This document shows, piece after piece, positions 47,774-58,738 of a stretch of DNA of 64,000 bases. Under the pieces are notes generated by a model, which was not told where the DNA came from, searched no databases, and worked only from the letters and a program-made list of their open reading frames with translations. The DNA is taken from NCBI RefSeq assembly GCF_029543085.1, contig NZ_CP119967.1, positions 6,021,001 through 6,085,000 of the forward strand, in the 5' to 3' direction. Source of the stretch: Pseudomonas sp. A34-9. GTDB lineage: Bacteria > Pseudomonadota > Gammaproteobacteria > Pseudomonadales > Pseudomonadaceae. Position numbers and translations under genes: made by a program. Position 1 is the first letter of the stretch. Every line of letters starts with the position of its first letter.

Positions 47774-48946
47774 ATGAACAGCCGTCTCAAGGCCTGGCGT
47801 CACCCGTTGATCGCCACCCTGCCCCTGCTGGCGATTCTCGCCGGCTGCACCGGTGGCGACAGCGCCAAGCCAAAAACCCACGCACTGGCCACTTACTCCA
47901 GCGCTACCTGGGAAGCCCTGCCGGCAGTGTCCGACAGCGATCTGGTTGCCGGTTTCGGTTCGTGGCGCAGCGCGTGCACCCGACTCAAGGCTGATGCGAT
48001 CTGGGCCACTACCTGCGCAGCCGCGGCCAACGTGCCGCAGAGTGCCGCAGAAATTCGCGCGTTCCTAAAACAGAATCTCGATGTCTACGGCCTGCGCGCT
48101 GAAAACGACAACCCCAACGGTTTGATCACCGGCTACTACGAGCCGGTCTACCCCGGCAGCCTGACGCCCACCGACGTGGCGAACGTGCCCGTGTATGGCG
48201 TGCCGGAAGACATGATCATCGTCTCGCTCGACAGCATTTATCCCGAACTCAAGGGCAAACGCCTACGCGGTCGCCTTGAAGGCCGGGTGCTCAAACCTTA
48301 CGACGACGCCGCGACCATCGAGTCCAAAGGTGTGAAAGCACCGGTGGTTGCCTACCTGACCGACCCGATGAACCTGCAATTCCTGCAAATCCAGGGTTCT
48401 GGGCGAATTCAGACACAGGACGGCAAACAGCTGCGCATCGCCTACGCCGATCAGAATGGGCATCCGTACCGGCCGATCGGCCGCTGGCTGGTCGAACAAG
48501 GTGAGCTGAAGAAAGAAGACGTGACCATGAGTGCGATCAGCAATTGGGCCAAAGCCAATCCATCGCGCATTCCCGAACTGCTGGGCAGCAACCCGAGCTA
48601 TGTGTTCTTCACCCGCAATCCGGACAGTAACGAAGGCCCCCGCGGCTCGCTGAATGTGCCGTTGACGGCCGGCTACAGCGCGGCGGTGGATCGCAAGGTG
48701 ATTCCGTTGGGCAGTCTGTTGTGGCTGTCGACCACGCGCCCGGATGGTACGGCACTGGTACGCCCGGTGGCGGCGCAGGATACCGGCGGCGCGATTGCCG
48801 GCGAGGTTCGTGCGGATCTGTTCTGGGGCACCGGTGATGCGGCCGGGCAGTTGGCCGGGGACATGAAACAGCAAGGGCAGATCTGGATGCTCTGGCCCAA
48901 AGGCGCAGCGCTGCCGCAAGTGCCGCAGGTGGCAGACAAACCTTAA
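47774..48946 (+). CDS. mltA: membrane-bound lytic murein transglycosylase A
   Basis: This 390-residue outer-membrane lipoprotein has a lipobox at LLAILAGCTGG. The MltA barrel (about residues 110-260, including GLITGYYEPVYPGSL) is followed by the 3D domain with the Asp motifs around PVAAQDTGGAIAG, where the catalytic Asp lies. It cleaves peptidoglycan glycan strands, giving 1,6-anhydro ends. The ATG at 47774 begins the signal peptide; upstream in-frame codons do not fit one. Confidence 0.92.
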   Translation: MNSRLKAWRHPLIATLPLLAILAGCTGGDSAKPKTHALATYSSATWEALPAVSDSDLVAGFGSWRSACTRLKADAIWATTCAAAANVPQSAAEIRAFLKQNLDVYGLRAENDNPNGLITGYYEPVYPGSLTPTDVANVPVYGVPEDMIIVSLDSIYPELKGKRLRGRLEGRVLKPYDDAATIESKGVKAPVVAYLTDPMNLQFLQIQGSGRIQTQDGKQLRIAYADQNGHPYRPIGRWLVEQGELKKEDVTMSAISNWAKANPSRIPELLGSNPSYVFFTRNPDSNEGPRGSLNVPLTAGYSAAVDRKVIPLGSLLWLSTTRPDGTALVRPVAAQDTGGAIAGEVRADLFWGTGDAAGQLAGDMKQQGQIWMLWPKGAALPQVPQVADKP

Positions 48947-48950
48947 AAGC

Positions 48951-49032
48951 AAAAGATCGCAGCCTGCGGCAGCTCCTACACGGGATACGTGTTCAACCCT
49001 GTAGGAGCTGCCGCAGGCTGCGATCTTTTGAT
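48951..49032. repeat. REP pair, type A variant
   Basis: Facing GAGCTGCCGCAGGCTGCGATC units lie between mltA and the MAPEG gene. Confidence 0.9.
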
Positions 49033-49042
49033 CTTGCTTTAT

Positions 49043-49426
49043 CTACACCGACACGAAGAAGAACGAAGCAATCAGCCCCATCCCCACAAACCACACCAGC
49101 GACCGCAGGATCGCCCAGTCCGCCAGGTAGCAAATGATGTACAGCAGGCGACTGGTAATAAACATCACCGCCAGCACATTGACTGTCACCAACTGCGCGG
49201 TTCCCACCAGGTGCGCGACGATCACCGCCGCTGCAAACGCCGGCATCACTTCAAAGCTGTTCAGTTGCGCCGCGTGCGCCCGACGGGCCACACCGTTGAG
49301 GCTTTCGAGAAAGTCGCGCGGATCGTGGTTGTCACTCAACCGGTAGCCGCCCACGGCTTTCGCCACGCCAGTGCAGATGTACGGCAGAAAAATCGCAATC
49401 AACACACACCACAGAGCCACCGTCAT
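49043..49426 (-). CDS. MAPEG-family membrane protein
   Basis: This 127-residue inner-membrane protein has four predicted hydrophobic helices, and the MAPEG pattern is visible as RDFLESLNGVARRAHAAQLNSFE, with the Arg-x-x-Asn/His-x-x-Asn-x-x-Glu motif, followed by FAAAVIVAHLVG. The family includes microsomal glutathione S-transferases and leukotriene synthases, but bacterial members of this small type have no assigned activity. A DMT transporter gene lies 39 bp upstream on the same strand and may share its transcript. Confidence 0.8.
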   Translation of the reverse strand: MTVALWCVLIAIFLPYICTGVAKAVGGYRLSDNHDPRDFLESLNGVARRAHAAQLNSFEVMPAFAAAVIVAHLVGTAQLVTVNVLAVMFITSRLLYIICYLADWAILRSLVWFVGMGLIASFFFVSV

Positions 49427-49465
49427 AACGCCGTCCTTTTTTCGAGTTATACAATTGGCGAGCGC

Positions 49466-50299
49466 TCAGAACTTCATCACCAACATGCCGATCAGCACCA
49501 GCCCACAGGCTAAGAGCCGTGGACGGCCGAAAGGTTCTTTCAAGTAGCGCATGCCGAACAGCACCACCAGAATCACGCTGATCTCACGCAATGCCGCCGC
49601 CTCCGCAATCGAGCCCAACTGCATCGCCCACAGCACCAGAGCGTAGCTGGCCAATACGCAGAAGCCCACCGCCAACCCCAGCTTCCATTGCTCACGCCAG
49701 AACAACATGAACGCCGGGCGTTTGGCGACCCACGCCAGCAGAGGAAACGGCCAGGCGCTGAGCAGCGTGACCCAGACCAGGTAATCCAGCGGATGCGACC
49801 AGCGCCGCAGCGCCTGGCCATCGATGTAGGTGTAGCAGCCGATACACAGGCCAATCAGCGCCACTACCGGCAACATCGACCATGGCAAATGCTTGCCACC
49901 GCCACCCTGCCACAGCAGACAAACCATGCCGAACGGGATCAGCATGATGCCGAAGATTTGCTGCGTGGTGAGCACTTCACCGGCGAAGATCAAGGTCAGC
50001 GCCAGCACCACCAGCGGCGACAACCCGCGCATCAGTGGATACACCAGGCCCAGATCGCCGACCCGATACGCCTGGATCAGCAGGTAGCGATACAGCAGCT
50101 CGAATGCTGCCGACGCCAGAATCCATGGCCAGATTTCCATGGGCGGCAAGCTCACGAATGGAAACGCGATGGCGACGACCAGCAGCGCCACGGTGTCCAT
50201 GCACGCCACTACCAGCAGCCGCTCGGCGCTGAACTTGATTAACGTATTCCACGTCGCATGCAACAGCGCCGCCATCAATACCAACCCCGTCGCCAGCAC
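49466..50299 (-). CDS. EamA/DMT-superfamily transporter
   Basis: This protein of about 277 residues has two EamA repeats and some ten hydrophobic helices (LLVVACMDTVALLVVAIAF, LGLVYPLMRGLSPLVVLAL and SIAEAAALREISVILVVLFG). The EamA family exports amino acids or metabolites, or imports sugars; the substrate here is unknown. AAGGAG lies seven bases before the GTG at 50299, so that start is preferred over a GTG at 50305. The MAPEG gene follows on the same strand. Confidence 0.8.
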   Translation of the reverse strand: MLATGLVLMAALLHATWNTLIKFSAERLLVVACMDTVALLVVAIAFPFVSLPPMEIWPWILASAAFELLYRYLLIQAYRVGDLGLVYPLMRGLSPLVVLALTLIFAGEVLTTQQIFGIMLIPFGMVCLLWQGGGGKHLPWSMLPVVALIGLCIGCYTYIDGQALRRWSHPLDYLVWVTLLSAWPFPLLAWVAKRPAFMLFWREQWKLGLAVGFCVLASYALVLWAMQLGSIAEAAALREISVILVVLFGMRYLKEPFGRPRLLACGLVLIGMLVMKF

Positions 50300-50533
50300 T
50301 ATCACACTCCTTATTGTTTTTAGTCCGCTGACATTTAACAGCCGAAAACCGAATAGTCAGATTATTGATTCGCGATGTGTCAGCAGCTGTTTATACTGCA
50401 AACGACCACGCCGCACTCAGTTGCGCACAGAAAAATACCAATAATTCCTGCCTGCACCGCCCTCCATCGAGATCGGTCGTCGGCCTGCGTATGCCTGATC
50501 AAAGCGTCAAGACTACCGACAGAGACCTTGCGC

Positions 50534-51703
50534 ATGCCACTCGCCTTGCTTGCACTCGCTGTTGCCGCGTTCGGCATCGGCACCACCGAATTCGTCATCA
50601 TGGGCCTGCTGCCCGATGTCGCCCGCGACCTTGCCGTGAGCATTCCCCACGCCGGCCTGTTGATCACCGGTTACGCGCTGGGCGTAGTGTTCGGCGCGCC
50701 GATCCTGGCGATCGGCACCGCGAACATGCCGCGCAAAGCGACGCTGCTGGGCATGACCGTGATGTTCATCCTCGGCAACGTACTCTGTGCACTGGCGCCG
50801 AACTACGCCACGCTGATGGCCGCTCGTGTGGTCACGGCGCTGTGTCACGGGGCATTTTTCGGTATCGGTTCGGTAGTTGCCGCCGGGCTGGTGGCGCCGA
50901 ACAAACGCGCGCAGGCGATTGCGATGATGTTCACCGGCCTGACATTGGCCAACGTCCTCGGCGTACCGCTGGGCACGGCGCTCGGGCAATACGCCGGTTG
51001 GCGTTCGACTTTCTGGGCGGTGTCGGTGATTGGTGTGATCGCCGCGCTGGCGCAGTGGCTGTGGTTGCCGAAACACATCCCGATGGACAAGGCCAACCTG
51101 GCCAGCGAATTCAAGGTGCTGGGCAAGGTCAACGTGTTGCTGGCGCTGGGCATGAGTGTTTTGGCGTCGACCAGCCTGTTCAGCGTGTTCACCTATATCG
51201 CGCCAATCCTGCAGGACATCACCGGCGTCAGCCCACATGGGGTAACGGTGATGCTGCTGTTGTTCGGCGTCGGCCTGACCGGCGGCAGCATGCTCGGCGG
51301 GCGTCTGGCCGATAGTCGTTTGTTGCCTTCGCTGGTCGGTGTGGCCTTGGCGGTGGTGGTGATTCTGGCGGCGTTCAGCCAGACCAGTCGCTCGGTGGTG
51401 CCGGCAGCGATCACACTGGTGCTGTGGGGGATTTTTGCCTTTGCGCTGTGCCCGATTCTGCAACTGCTGATCATCGATCAGGCGCACGAAGCACCGAACC
51501 TGGGCTCGACCTTGAACCAGAGTGCTTTCAACCTTGGCAACGCGGCCGGTGCGTGGATTGGCGGGCTGGTGGTTGCCAGTGGCGCGGACCTGGCGGACTT
51601 GCCGTGGACGGGGGCGCTGGTCGGCGTGTTGACCGTGCTGACGGCGCTGTTTTTCATCTACCTGCAACGTCGCGGCGCGGCTGCGGTCAATGTCTCCGGT
51701 TAA
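50534..51703 (+). CDS. MFS transporter, AraJ/YdhP-type (12 TM)
   Basis: This 389-residue member of the DHA1 branch begins with MPLALLALAVAAFGIGTTEFVIMGLLPDVA, the usual first helix of the AraJ, NepI and YdhP group of sugar or purine effluxers. The conserved ATG is at 50534; the frame is open to 50375, but upstream residues are not protein-like. The closing SGADLADLPWTGALVGVLTVL and the motif GRLADSRLLP are typical. The export substrate is unknown. It lies divergent from the DMT gene, and a MITE-like element follows. Confidence 0.85.
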   Translation: MPLALLALAVAAFGIGTTEFVIMGLLPDVARDLAVSIPHAGLLITGYALGVVFGAPILAIGTANMPRKATLLGMTVMFILGNVLCALAPNYATLMAARVVTALCHGAFFGIGSVVAAGLVAPNKRAQAIAMMFTGLTLANVLGVPLGTALGQYAGWRSTFWAVSVIGVIAALAQWLWLPKHIPMDKANLASEFKVLGKVNVLLALGMSVLASTSLFSVFTYIAPILQDITGVSPHGVTVMLLLFGVGLTGGSMLGGRLADSRLLPSLVGVALAVVVILAAFSQTSRSVVPAAITLVLWGIFAFALCPILQLLIIDQAHEAPNLGSTLNQSAFNLGNAAGAWIGGLVVASGADLADLPWTGALVGVLTVLTALFFIYLQRRGAAAVNVSG

Positions 51704-51722
51704 TCGTGCTGTGCCAGAAAGT

Positions 51723-51880
51723 GCCCTCACCCTAACCCTCTCCCAGAGGGAGAGGGGACTGACCGTGTTGAATGTTCGAGTTACATCGACCTGACATTTC
51801 GAGCCGAGCTCAGGCCCTGAAAGACTTGAAGATCTGCTCCCTTTCCCCCTCTCCCTCTGGGAGAGGGCTGGGGTGAGGGG
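51723..51880. repeat. MITE-like element, copy 4
   Basis: About 160 bp have ends CCCTCACCCTAACCCTCTCCC and GGGAGAGGGCTGGGGTGAGG; GACTGACCGTG follows the left end as in the copy at 2191. It lies between the MFS and antiporter genes. Confidence 0.75.
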
Positions 51881-51991
51881 CTCTTGATCTTCCCCCCATT
51901 TCAACTGTGCCCTGAATCGGCCTCAACCCATCCAACCCCTGCACCAAAGATTCGGTGCGCTATCTTTCACCCCTCATCCAAAGGACCCCGG

Positions 51992-53257
51992 ATGCTTGAA
52001 CTTGTCGCCGCTTTCATCTGCCTCACCACCCTCCTGACCTTCGTCAACTTCCGCTTCATCGGCCTGCCGCCGACCATCGGTGTGATGGTTACCGCACTGC
52101 TGTTCTCGCTGATCCTGCAAGGCCTGAGCGTGCTCGGCTACCCCGGTCTCGAAGAGCGCGTGCAGCAACTGATCGGCCAGATCGACTTCGGCGATCTGCT
52201 GATGAACTGGATGCTTTCATTCCTGCTGTTCGCCGGCGCCCTGCACGTCAACCTCAACGACCTGCGCAGCTACCGCTGGCCCATCGGCCTGTTGGCGACC
52301 TTCGGCGTATTGATTGCCACCACGGTGATCGGCAGCCTCGCCTATTACATTTTTGCCCTGTTCGGCTGGCACGTGAGCTTCCTGTACTGCTTGCTGTTCG
52401 GCGCATTGATTTCGCCGACCGATCCGATTGCAGTGCTTGGCGTGTTGCGTACCGCCAACGCATCGAAACCATTGAAAACCACCATCGTCGGCGAATCGCT
52501 GTTCAACGACGGCACTGCTGTCGTGGTGTTCACCGTATTGCTGGGCATCGCCCAACTCGGCGAGACCCCGACCGTCAGCGCCACCGCGATGTTGTTCGTT
52601 CATGAAGCCATCGGCGGTGTGCTGTTCGGCGGCCTGATCGGTTATCTGGTCTATCGGATGATCAAGAGCGTCGAGCAGCATCAGATCACTGTGATGCTGA
52701 CCTTGGCGCTGGTTATCGGCGGTTCGGCAATGGCCACCGAGATTCATGTTTCGGCACCAATTGCGATGGTGGTCGCCGGCCTCATCATTGGTAACGTCGG
52801 GCGTAATCTGGCGATGAATGACATGACCCGCCGCTACCTCGACGGCTTCTGGGAATTGCTGGATGACATGCTCAATGCGCTGCTGTTCGCACTGATCGGC
52901 ATGGAGCTGTTGCTGCTGCCATTCAACTGGCTGCACATGGCGGCGGCAGGTTTGCTGGCGGTGGCGATTCTGCTGTCGCGCCTGCTCACCGTGGCCCCGG
53001 CAATTGTCCTGCTGCGCCGCTGGCGGACAGTGCCTGCCGGCACCATCCGCATTCTGACCTGGGGCGGTTTGCGCGGCGGTGTCTCGGTGGCACTGGCGCT
53101 GGCCCTGCCGCTGGGCCCGGAGCGCGATCTGTTGCTGAGCATCACTTACATCGTGGTGCTGTCGTCGATCCTGCTGCAGGGTCTGACCATCGGCAGGCTG
53201 GTCAAACACGCGACTCGCAACGAGCCCGTGACCAGCAGCGAACCCGCGCATCACTGA
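51992..53257 (+). CDS. nhaP: Na+/H+ antiporter of the NhaP/CPA1 family
   Basis: This 421-residue membrane protein has the CPA1 antiporter fold. The conserved ion-binding segment is ALISPTDPIAVLGVL, followed by VGESLFNDGTAVVVFTVLLG, the Asn-Asp pair of electroneutral antiporters, and a C-terminal GGLRGGVSVALALALP. The start ATG at 51992 is preceded by AAGGA, and the upstream sequence does not fit a membrane helix. It exchanges Na+ or K+ for protons. Its stop codon abuts the stop of the convergent FNT gene with no gap. Confidence 0.88.
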   Translation: MLELVAAFICLTTLLTFVNFRFIGLPPTIGVMVTALLFSLILQGLSVLGYPGLEERVQQLIGQIDFGDLLMNWMLSFLLFAGALHVNLNDLRSYRWPIGLLATFGVLIATTVIGSLAYYIFALFGWHVSFLYCLLFGALISPTDPIAVLGVLRTANASKPLKTTIVGESLFNDGTAVVVFTVLLGIAQLGETPTVSATAMLFVHEAIGGVLFGGLIGYLVYRMIKSVEQHQITVMLTLALVIGGSAMATEIHVSAPIAMVVAGLIIGNVGRNLAMNDMTRRYLDGFWELLDDMLNALLFALIGMELLLLPFNWLHMAAAGLLAVAILLSRLLTVAPAIVLLRRWRTVPAGTIRILTWGGLRGGVSVALALALPLGPERDLLLSITYIVVLSSILLQGLTIGRLVKHATRNEPVTSSEPAHH

Positions 53258-54145
53258 TCATTTTTTGATCTCCTGCGGATCAGGTTTCTCGGCCTGATCC
53301 GCAGATTCCTTCGGCGCCCCGCTCTCACTGCGAATCTGCGCATGGCTGATCAGCGCGAAGATAAAGCTGCCGCCAATGATATTCCCCGCCAGCGTCGGCC
53401 CTGCGAATACCGCCCAGAAATCACTCCACGGCAACTCGCCGGCAAATACCAGATATGACACCTCCGCCGAACCCACCACGATATGGGTGAAATCGCCGAG
53501 CGCCATCAGATAGGTGATGAGGATGATGATCCACATCTTCGCGCTCTCCATGGACGGGATCATCCAGACCATGGTGGCGATCATCCAGCCGGAGACGATG
53601 CCTTTGGCGAACATCTGGCTGGCGTGGTTTTCCATGACCTTGCGGCCGATTTCGAGAAAGGCATGGTCAGTCTTGGTGTCGAAGATCGGCAGTTCGAGCA
53701 TTACGTACGCGACCAGAATCGTGCCGCACAGGTTGCCGACCAATACCACTGTCCACAGACGGATCAGCCGGCCGAAATTACGGATCGTCGGCTTGGTCAT
53801 GACTGGCAATACGGCGGTCAGGGTGTTTTCGGTGAACAGTTGCTGCCGGGCGAGAATCACCGCCAGAAAGCCTGCGCAGTAACCGAAACTGGCGATCACC
53901 TTGAACTCATCGCCCTCGGGCAGGCGCGAATTGAGCAGGCCCATGCCCATCAGTGACAGGCCCATGGTCAGCCCGGCCGCCAGCGCCGACCACCAGAGTG
54001 CGGCAATGCTGCGCTCCAGTTCCTGGTCGCCCTGGGTGCGGATGATTTCATGCAGAACCGCCGCGCGGGGCGGCTGGCTTTTCTCGACTTCATGTTTTTC
54101 ATCGGTCGAGAGGTTGGGGGTCTTGCCGTCTGTCGGGGTACTCAT
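53258..54145 (-). CDS. formate/nitrite transporter family protein, YfdC-like
   Basis: This 295-residue FNT-family pentameric channel subunit has an N-terminal cytoplasmic region (about 40 residues) followed by six membrane helices, including GFLAVILARQQLFTENTL and GTILVAYVMLEL, as in YfdC rather than FocA. YfdC-type members have no firmly assigned substrate. It is tail-to-tail with nhaP (stop codons adjacent). The last 40 codons contain a 12-bp perfect inverted repeat at 53273-53304. Confidence 0.85.
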   Translation of the reverse strand: MSTPTDGKTPNLSTDEKHEVEKSQPPRAAVLHEIIRTQGDQELERSIAALWWSALAAGLTMGLSLMGMGLLNSRLPEGDEFKVIASFGYCAGFLAVILARQQLFTENTLTAVLPVMTKPTIRNFGRLIRLWTVVLVGNLCGTILVAYVMLELPIFDTKTDHAFLEIGRKVMENHASQMFAKGIVSGWMIATMVWMIPSMESAKMWIIILITYLMALGDFTHIVVGSAEVSYLVFAGELPWSDFWAVFAGPTLAGNIIGGSFIFALISHAQIRSESGAPKESADQAEKPDPQEIKK

Positions 54146-54240
54146 GGCGCGGGAACCAGTGGGGGGCTTTCAGCTACGACCCCTGCCATTTGGAATACGT
54201 TCTGTAGGCGCCACGTAAATCCCTGGATATACGCTGATAA

Positions 54241-54328
54241 TGTAGGAGTTGCCGAAGGCTGCGATCTTTCGATCTTGCTTTACAAAAAACAAAGTCAAAA
54301 GATCGCAGCCTTCGGCAGCTCCTACAGG
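54241..54328. repeat. REP pair, type A
   Basis: Facing type-A units lie between the thioesterase and FNT genes, both of which are on the minus strand. Confidence 0.9.
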
Positions 54329-54335
54329 GCTCGCA

Positions 54336-54749
54336 TTATTTGGTGACGAGTTCATCTTCCTGAAACTGGTCTTTGACGTACTTGATCTCGGTGCGGCCGT
54401 GCGGCGCCGGCAGACCGTCTTCACCGAGGTTCACAAAAACCATCTTCTCGACGGTGAGAATGCTCTTGCGAGTGATCTTGTTGCGCACTTCGCAGGTCAG
54501 GGTAATCGAGGTGCGGCCGAACTCGGTGGCCGTAATGCCCAGCTCGATGATGTCGCCCTGGCGCGAGGCGCTGACGAAGTTGATTTCGGAAATGTACTTG
54601 GTCACCACGCGCTGATTGCCCAACTGCACGATGGCGTAAATCGCTGCTTCTTCGTCGATCCAGCGCAGCAGACTGCCGCCGAACAGAGTGCCGTTGGGGT
54701 TGAGGTCTTCGGGTTTTACCCACTTGCGGGTGTGGAAATTCATGTTCAC
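54336..54749 (-). CDS. hotdog-fold acyl-CoA thioesterase, YciA-like
   Basis: This 137-residue single-domain hotdog protein carries the cytosolic acyl-CoA thioesterase pattern: LNPNGTLFGGSLLRWIDEEAAI (residues 16-37, shown in part, with the catalytic Asp) and ITRKSILTVEKMVFVNLGEDG. The YciA and BACH group hydrolyses a range of acyl-CoAs. It stands alone before the ahcY promoter, on the opposite strand. The exact acyl specificity cannot be told from the sequence. Confidence 0.82.
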   Translation of the reverse strand: MNMNFHTRKWVKPEDLNPNGTLFGGSLLRWIDEEAAIYAIVQLGNQRVVTKYISEINFVSASRQGDIIELGITATEFGRTSITLTCEVRNKITRKSILTVEKMVFVNLGEDGLPAPHGRTEIKYVKDQFQEDELVTK

Positions 54750-54862
54750 TCCTGAGCGTTTGCCGAAAGATGGGCGCCATCTTGGCAGACCGAGCGGTCA
54801 GGCTCCATGCGGCTTCGACTATGGTCGCCATTAACGATCTTCATCTGGCCGACAGAAACCCT

Positions 54863-56473
<1,611 letters not shown>

Positions 56474-56479
56474 GACAAG

Positions 56480-56657
56480 AGCAGCTGCGAGCTTCCAGCT
56501 TCAAGCGGCAAGCGAGGTCAAAAGCCGAACTTGCCGCGCGAAGCCTAAGGCTCCGCCCCTATTTCAAAACAGTGTCAGGCCGCAAGCTTCAGGCACAAGA
56601 GACCGGCGCACCTCCGCTGCTCTTGCAGCTTGAAGCTTGCAGCTTGTAGCTGGAGGT
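56480..56657. repeat. CTTGAAGCTTGCAGCTT-type repeat between ahcY and metF
   Basis: The gap is full of AGCTT/CAGCTTG words: GCTTCCAGCTTCAAGCGGCAAGCG at the left and TTGCAGCTTGAAGCTTGCAGCTTG at the right, given here only as overlapping pieces. It is an imperfect inverted repeat with a degenerate centre; a short relative (CAGCTGCAAGCTCCAAGCTG) follows metF at 57513. Confidence 0.7.
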
Positions 56658-56664
56658 TCCCTCC

Positions 56665-57510
56665 ATGTCCCAAGACCGTCGCTACAGCTTCGAGTTCTTC
56701 CCGACCAAGACCGATGCTGGGCATGAAAAGCTGCTCAACGTTGCCCGTCAGTTGGCAACGTACAATCCCGATTTCTTCTCCTGCACCTATGGCGCTGGTG
56801 GTTCGACCCGTGATCGCACCCTCAACACCGTTCTGCAACTGGAAAGCGAAGTCAAAGTTCCGGCCGCACCGCACCTGTCGTGCGTCGGCGACAGCAAGGA
56901 CGACCTGCGCGGCCTGCTGAACGAGTACAAGGCGGCCGGCATCAAGCGCATCGTCGCCCTGCGTGGCGACCTGCCGTCCGGCATGGGCATGACCAGCGGT
57001 GAGCTGCGTCACGCCAATGAACTGGTTGAATTCATTCGTGAAGAAACCGGTGACCATTTCCACATCGAAGTCGCTGCTTACCCGGAGATGCATCCGCAAG
57101 CGCGCAACTACGAAGACGATCTCGCCAACTTCGTGCGCAAGGCCCGTGCCGGTGCCGACAGCGCGATCACCCAGTACTTCTTCAACGCCGACAGCTACTT
57201 CTACTTTGTCGACCGTTTGCAGGCGCAGGGTGTGGATCTGCCGATCGTCCCGGGGATCATGCCGATCACCAACTACAGCAAACTCGCGCGCTTCTCCGAT
57301 GCCTGCGGTGCGGAAATCCCGCGCTGGATCCGCAAGCAACTGGAAGCTTACGGCGATGACACTCAGAGCATTCAGCGCTTTGGTGAGCAAGTCGTCAGCG
57401 AGATGTGCGAACGCCTGTTGCAGGGCGGCGCACCGGGGCTGCATTTTTATTCCATGAACCAGGCTGAACCGAGTCTGGCGATCTGGAATAACCTGAAGTT
57501 GCCTCGTTGA
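56665..57510 (+). CDS. metF: 5,10-methylenetetrahydrofolate reductase
   Basis: This 281-residue FAD-dependent TIM barrel reduces methylene-THF to methyl-THF for methionine synthesis. The catalytic Glu lies in YSFEFFPTKT (about residue 10), the flavin segment LPSGMGMTSGELRHANELVEFI is intact, and the Asp-containing segment FSCTYGAGGSTRDRTL is present. GGAGG precedes the ATG. It sits behind ahcY; together with metK these genes regenerate the methyl cycle. Confidence 0.95.
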   Translation: MSQDRRYSFEFFPTKTDAGHEKLLNVARQLATYNPDFFSCTYGAGGSTRDRTLNTVLQLESEVKVPAAPHLSCVGDSKDDLRGLLNEYKAAGIKRIVALRGDLPSGMGMTSGELRHANELVEFIREETGDHFHIEVAAYPEMHPQARNYEDDLANFVRKARAGADSAITQYFFNADSYFYFVDRLQAQGVDLPIVPGIMPITNYSKLARFSDACGAEIPRWIRKQLEAYGDDTQSIQRFGEQVVSEMCERLLQGGAPGLHFYSMNQAEPSLAIWNNLKLPR

Positions 57511-57549
57511 AACAGCTGCAAGCTCCAAGCTGAAAGCTACAGGCAAGAT

Positions 57550-57630
57550 CAAAAGATCGCAGCCTTCGGCAGCTCCTGCATTGGTGTTAATTACTCCGTG
57601 CAGGAGCTGCCGAAGGCTGCGATCTTTTGC
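57550..57630. repeat. REP pair, type A
   Basis: Facing type-A units follow metF. Confidence 0.9.
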
Positions 57631-57703
57631 TTTTAAAGCCCCGAAACAGAGCTTGTGCAGGCACTTTCTGGCTCTTTCGCGTTTCTCGTCGTAATCTCAA
57701 GCC

Positions 57704-58516
57704 ATGCCTTTGATCACGCAATTATTCGCCGTGCTGGTTTTTGCTTGCCTGAGCTTCGCCGCTCGAGGCGAGAAGCTGCGTATTGTCACCGAGCCATGGG
57801 CGCCCTACGTGTATGAAGAGGGCGGCAAGAACCTGGGGCTCGACTACGAAACCACTGCCATTGTCTTCAAACGGCTGGGCATTGAAGTCGATTGGCAATT
57901 CCTGCCATGGAAGCGCTGCCTGTCGATGCTTGAGACCGGTCAGGCTGATGGCGCGCTGGACATTTTTCACAGCGAAGAGCGCGACGCCACCCTGCTTTAC
58001 CCGAGCGAACCGCTATCGGATGTCGAGTTCGTGATGTTCTACGCCAACGACCGGCCGCATCCGTTCAGCAAACTCGAAGAACTCAAAGGTCTGACCATCG
58101 GCACTTCGCCGGGCTATCTATACAGCCCGGACTTTCGCGAGTCGACGCTGTTTAACCGTGAACCGGCACCGACCCACGAAGCCAACTTCGGCAAACTGGT
58201 GCGCGGTCGAATCGACTTGCTGATCACTGATCGCCGCGTTGGCCAGCATTTACTCGATGAGTTGAATATTCGCGATCAGATCACTGAAAACCCTACTGTC
58301 ATTAGCCGTCAGAGCCAGTATCTGGCGGTTCGACGCAATGCCGGCATGGATTTGCTGGTGCAGCGGTTTGGCGCCGAACTCAAGCGATTCAAGCGCGAAC
58401 CGGCCTACGCCGAGCTGAGCGCACGCTACGGCGCCGCCCCCGCCAGCAGCCCATCAATGAATTCAGCCAAGGCCAGCGGCAAAACCGTTGAGCAGCAGGA
58501 AAGCAGCGCGCAGTGA
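57704..58516 (+). CDS. periplasmic solute-binding protein, SBP_bac_3 family, orphan
   Basis: This 270-residue protein has a signal peptide (LITQLFAVLVFACLSFAARG, cleavage near residue 22) and a family 3 solute-binding fold (LRIVTEPWAPYVYEEGGKNLGLDYE, then LTIGTSPGYLYSPDF). About 30 low-complexity residues close the chain. No permease or ATPase gene is present nearby. It resembles the protein at 27929 in type but not closely. The ligand is unknown. Confidence 0.75.
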   Translation: MPLITQLFAVLVFACLSFAARGEKLRIVTEPWAPYVYEEGGKNLGLDYETTAIVFKRLGIEVDWQFLPWKRCLSMLETGQADGALDIFHSEERDATLLYPSEPLSDVEFVMFYANDRPHPFSKLEELKGLTIGTSPGYLYSPDFRESTLFNREPAPTHEANFGKLVRGRIDLLITDRRVGQHLLDELNIRDQITENPTVISRQSQYLAVRRNAGMDLLVQRFGAELKRFKREPAYAELSARYGAAPASSPSMNSAKASGKTVEQQESSAQ

Positions 58517-58738
58517 TTGCTCTGTTATACTCCGGCGTTCCCGCCAGGCTCACGCCCGGACGCCCGGAACCGTAACAGGCCTCTCGACCCGCTACAGCGC
58601 AGCTTTGCAGCCCGCGCGAGCACTCCAGACGTGCCTTCGGAACCGCAGCAGGACCGGACGGGATTGCGTCCTCTTAAACGCCATTCGCGCCAGGCAAGAC
58701 TCCCATTGGGCCAAGCCCTAACTAAAACAGGATTACTC
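58517..58738. other. long rhlE leader region
   Basis: A good -10 (TATACT, 58526-58531) lies about 210 bp before the rhlE start, so the mRNA probably has a long, GC-rich 5' leader. No small gene was supported in it. Confidence 0.45.
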
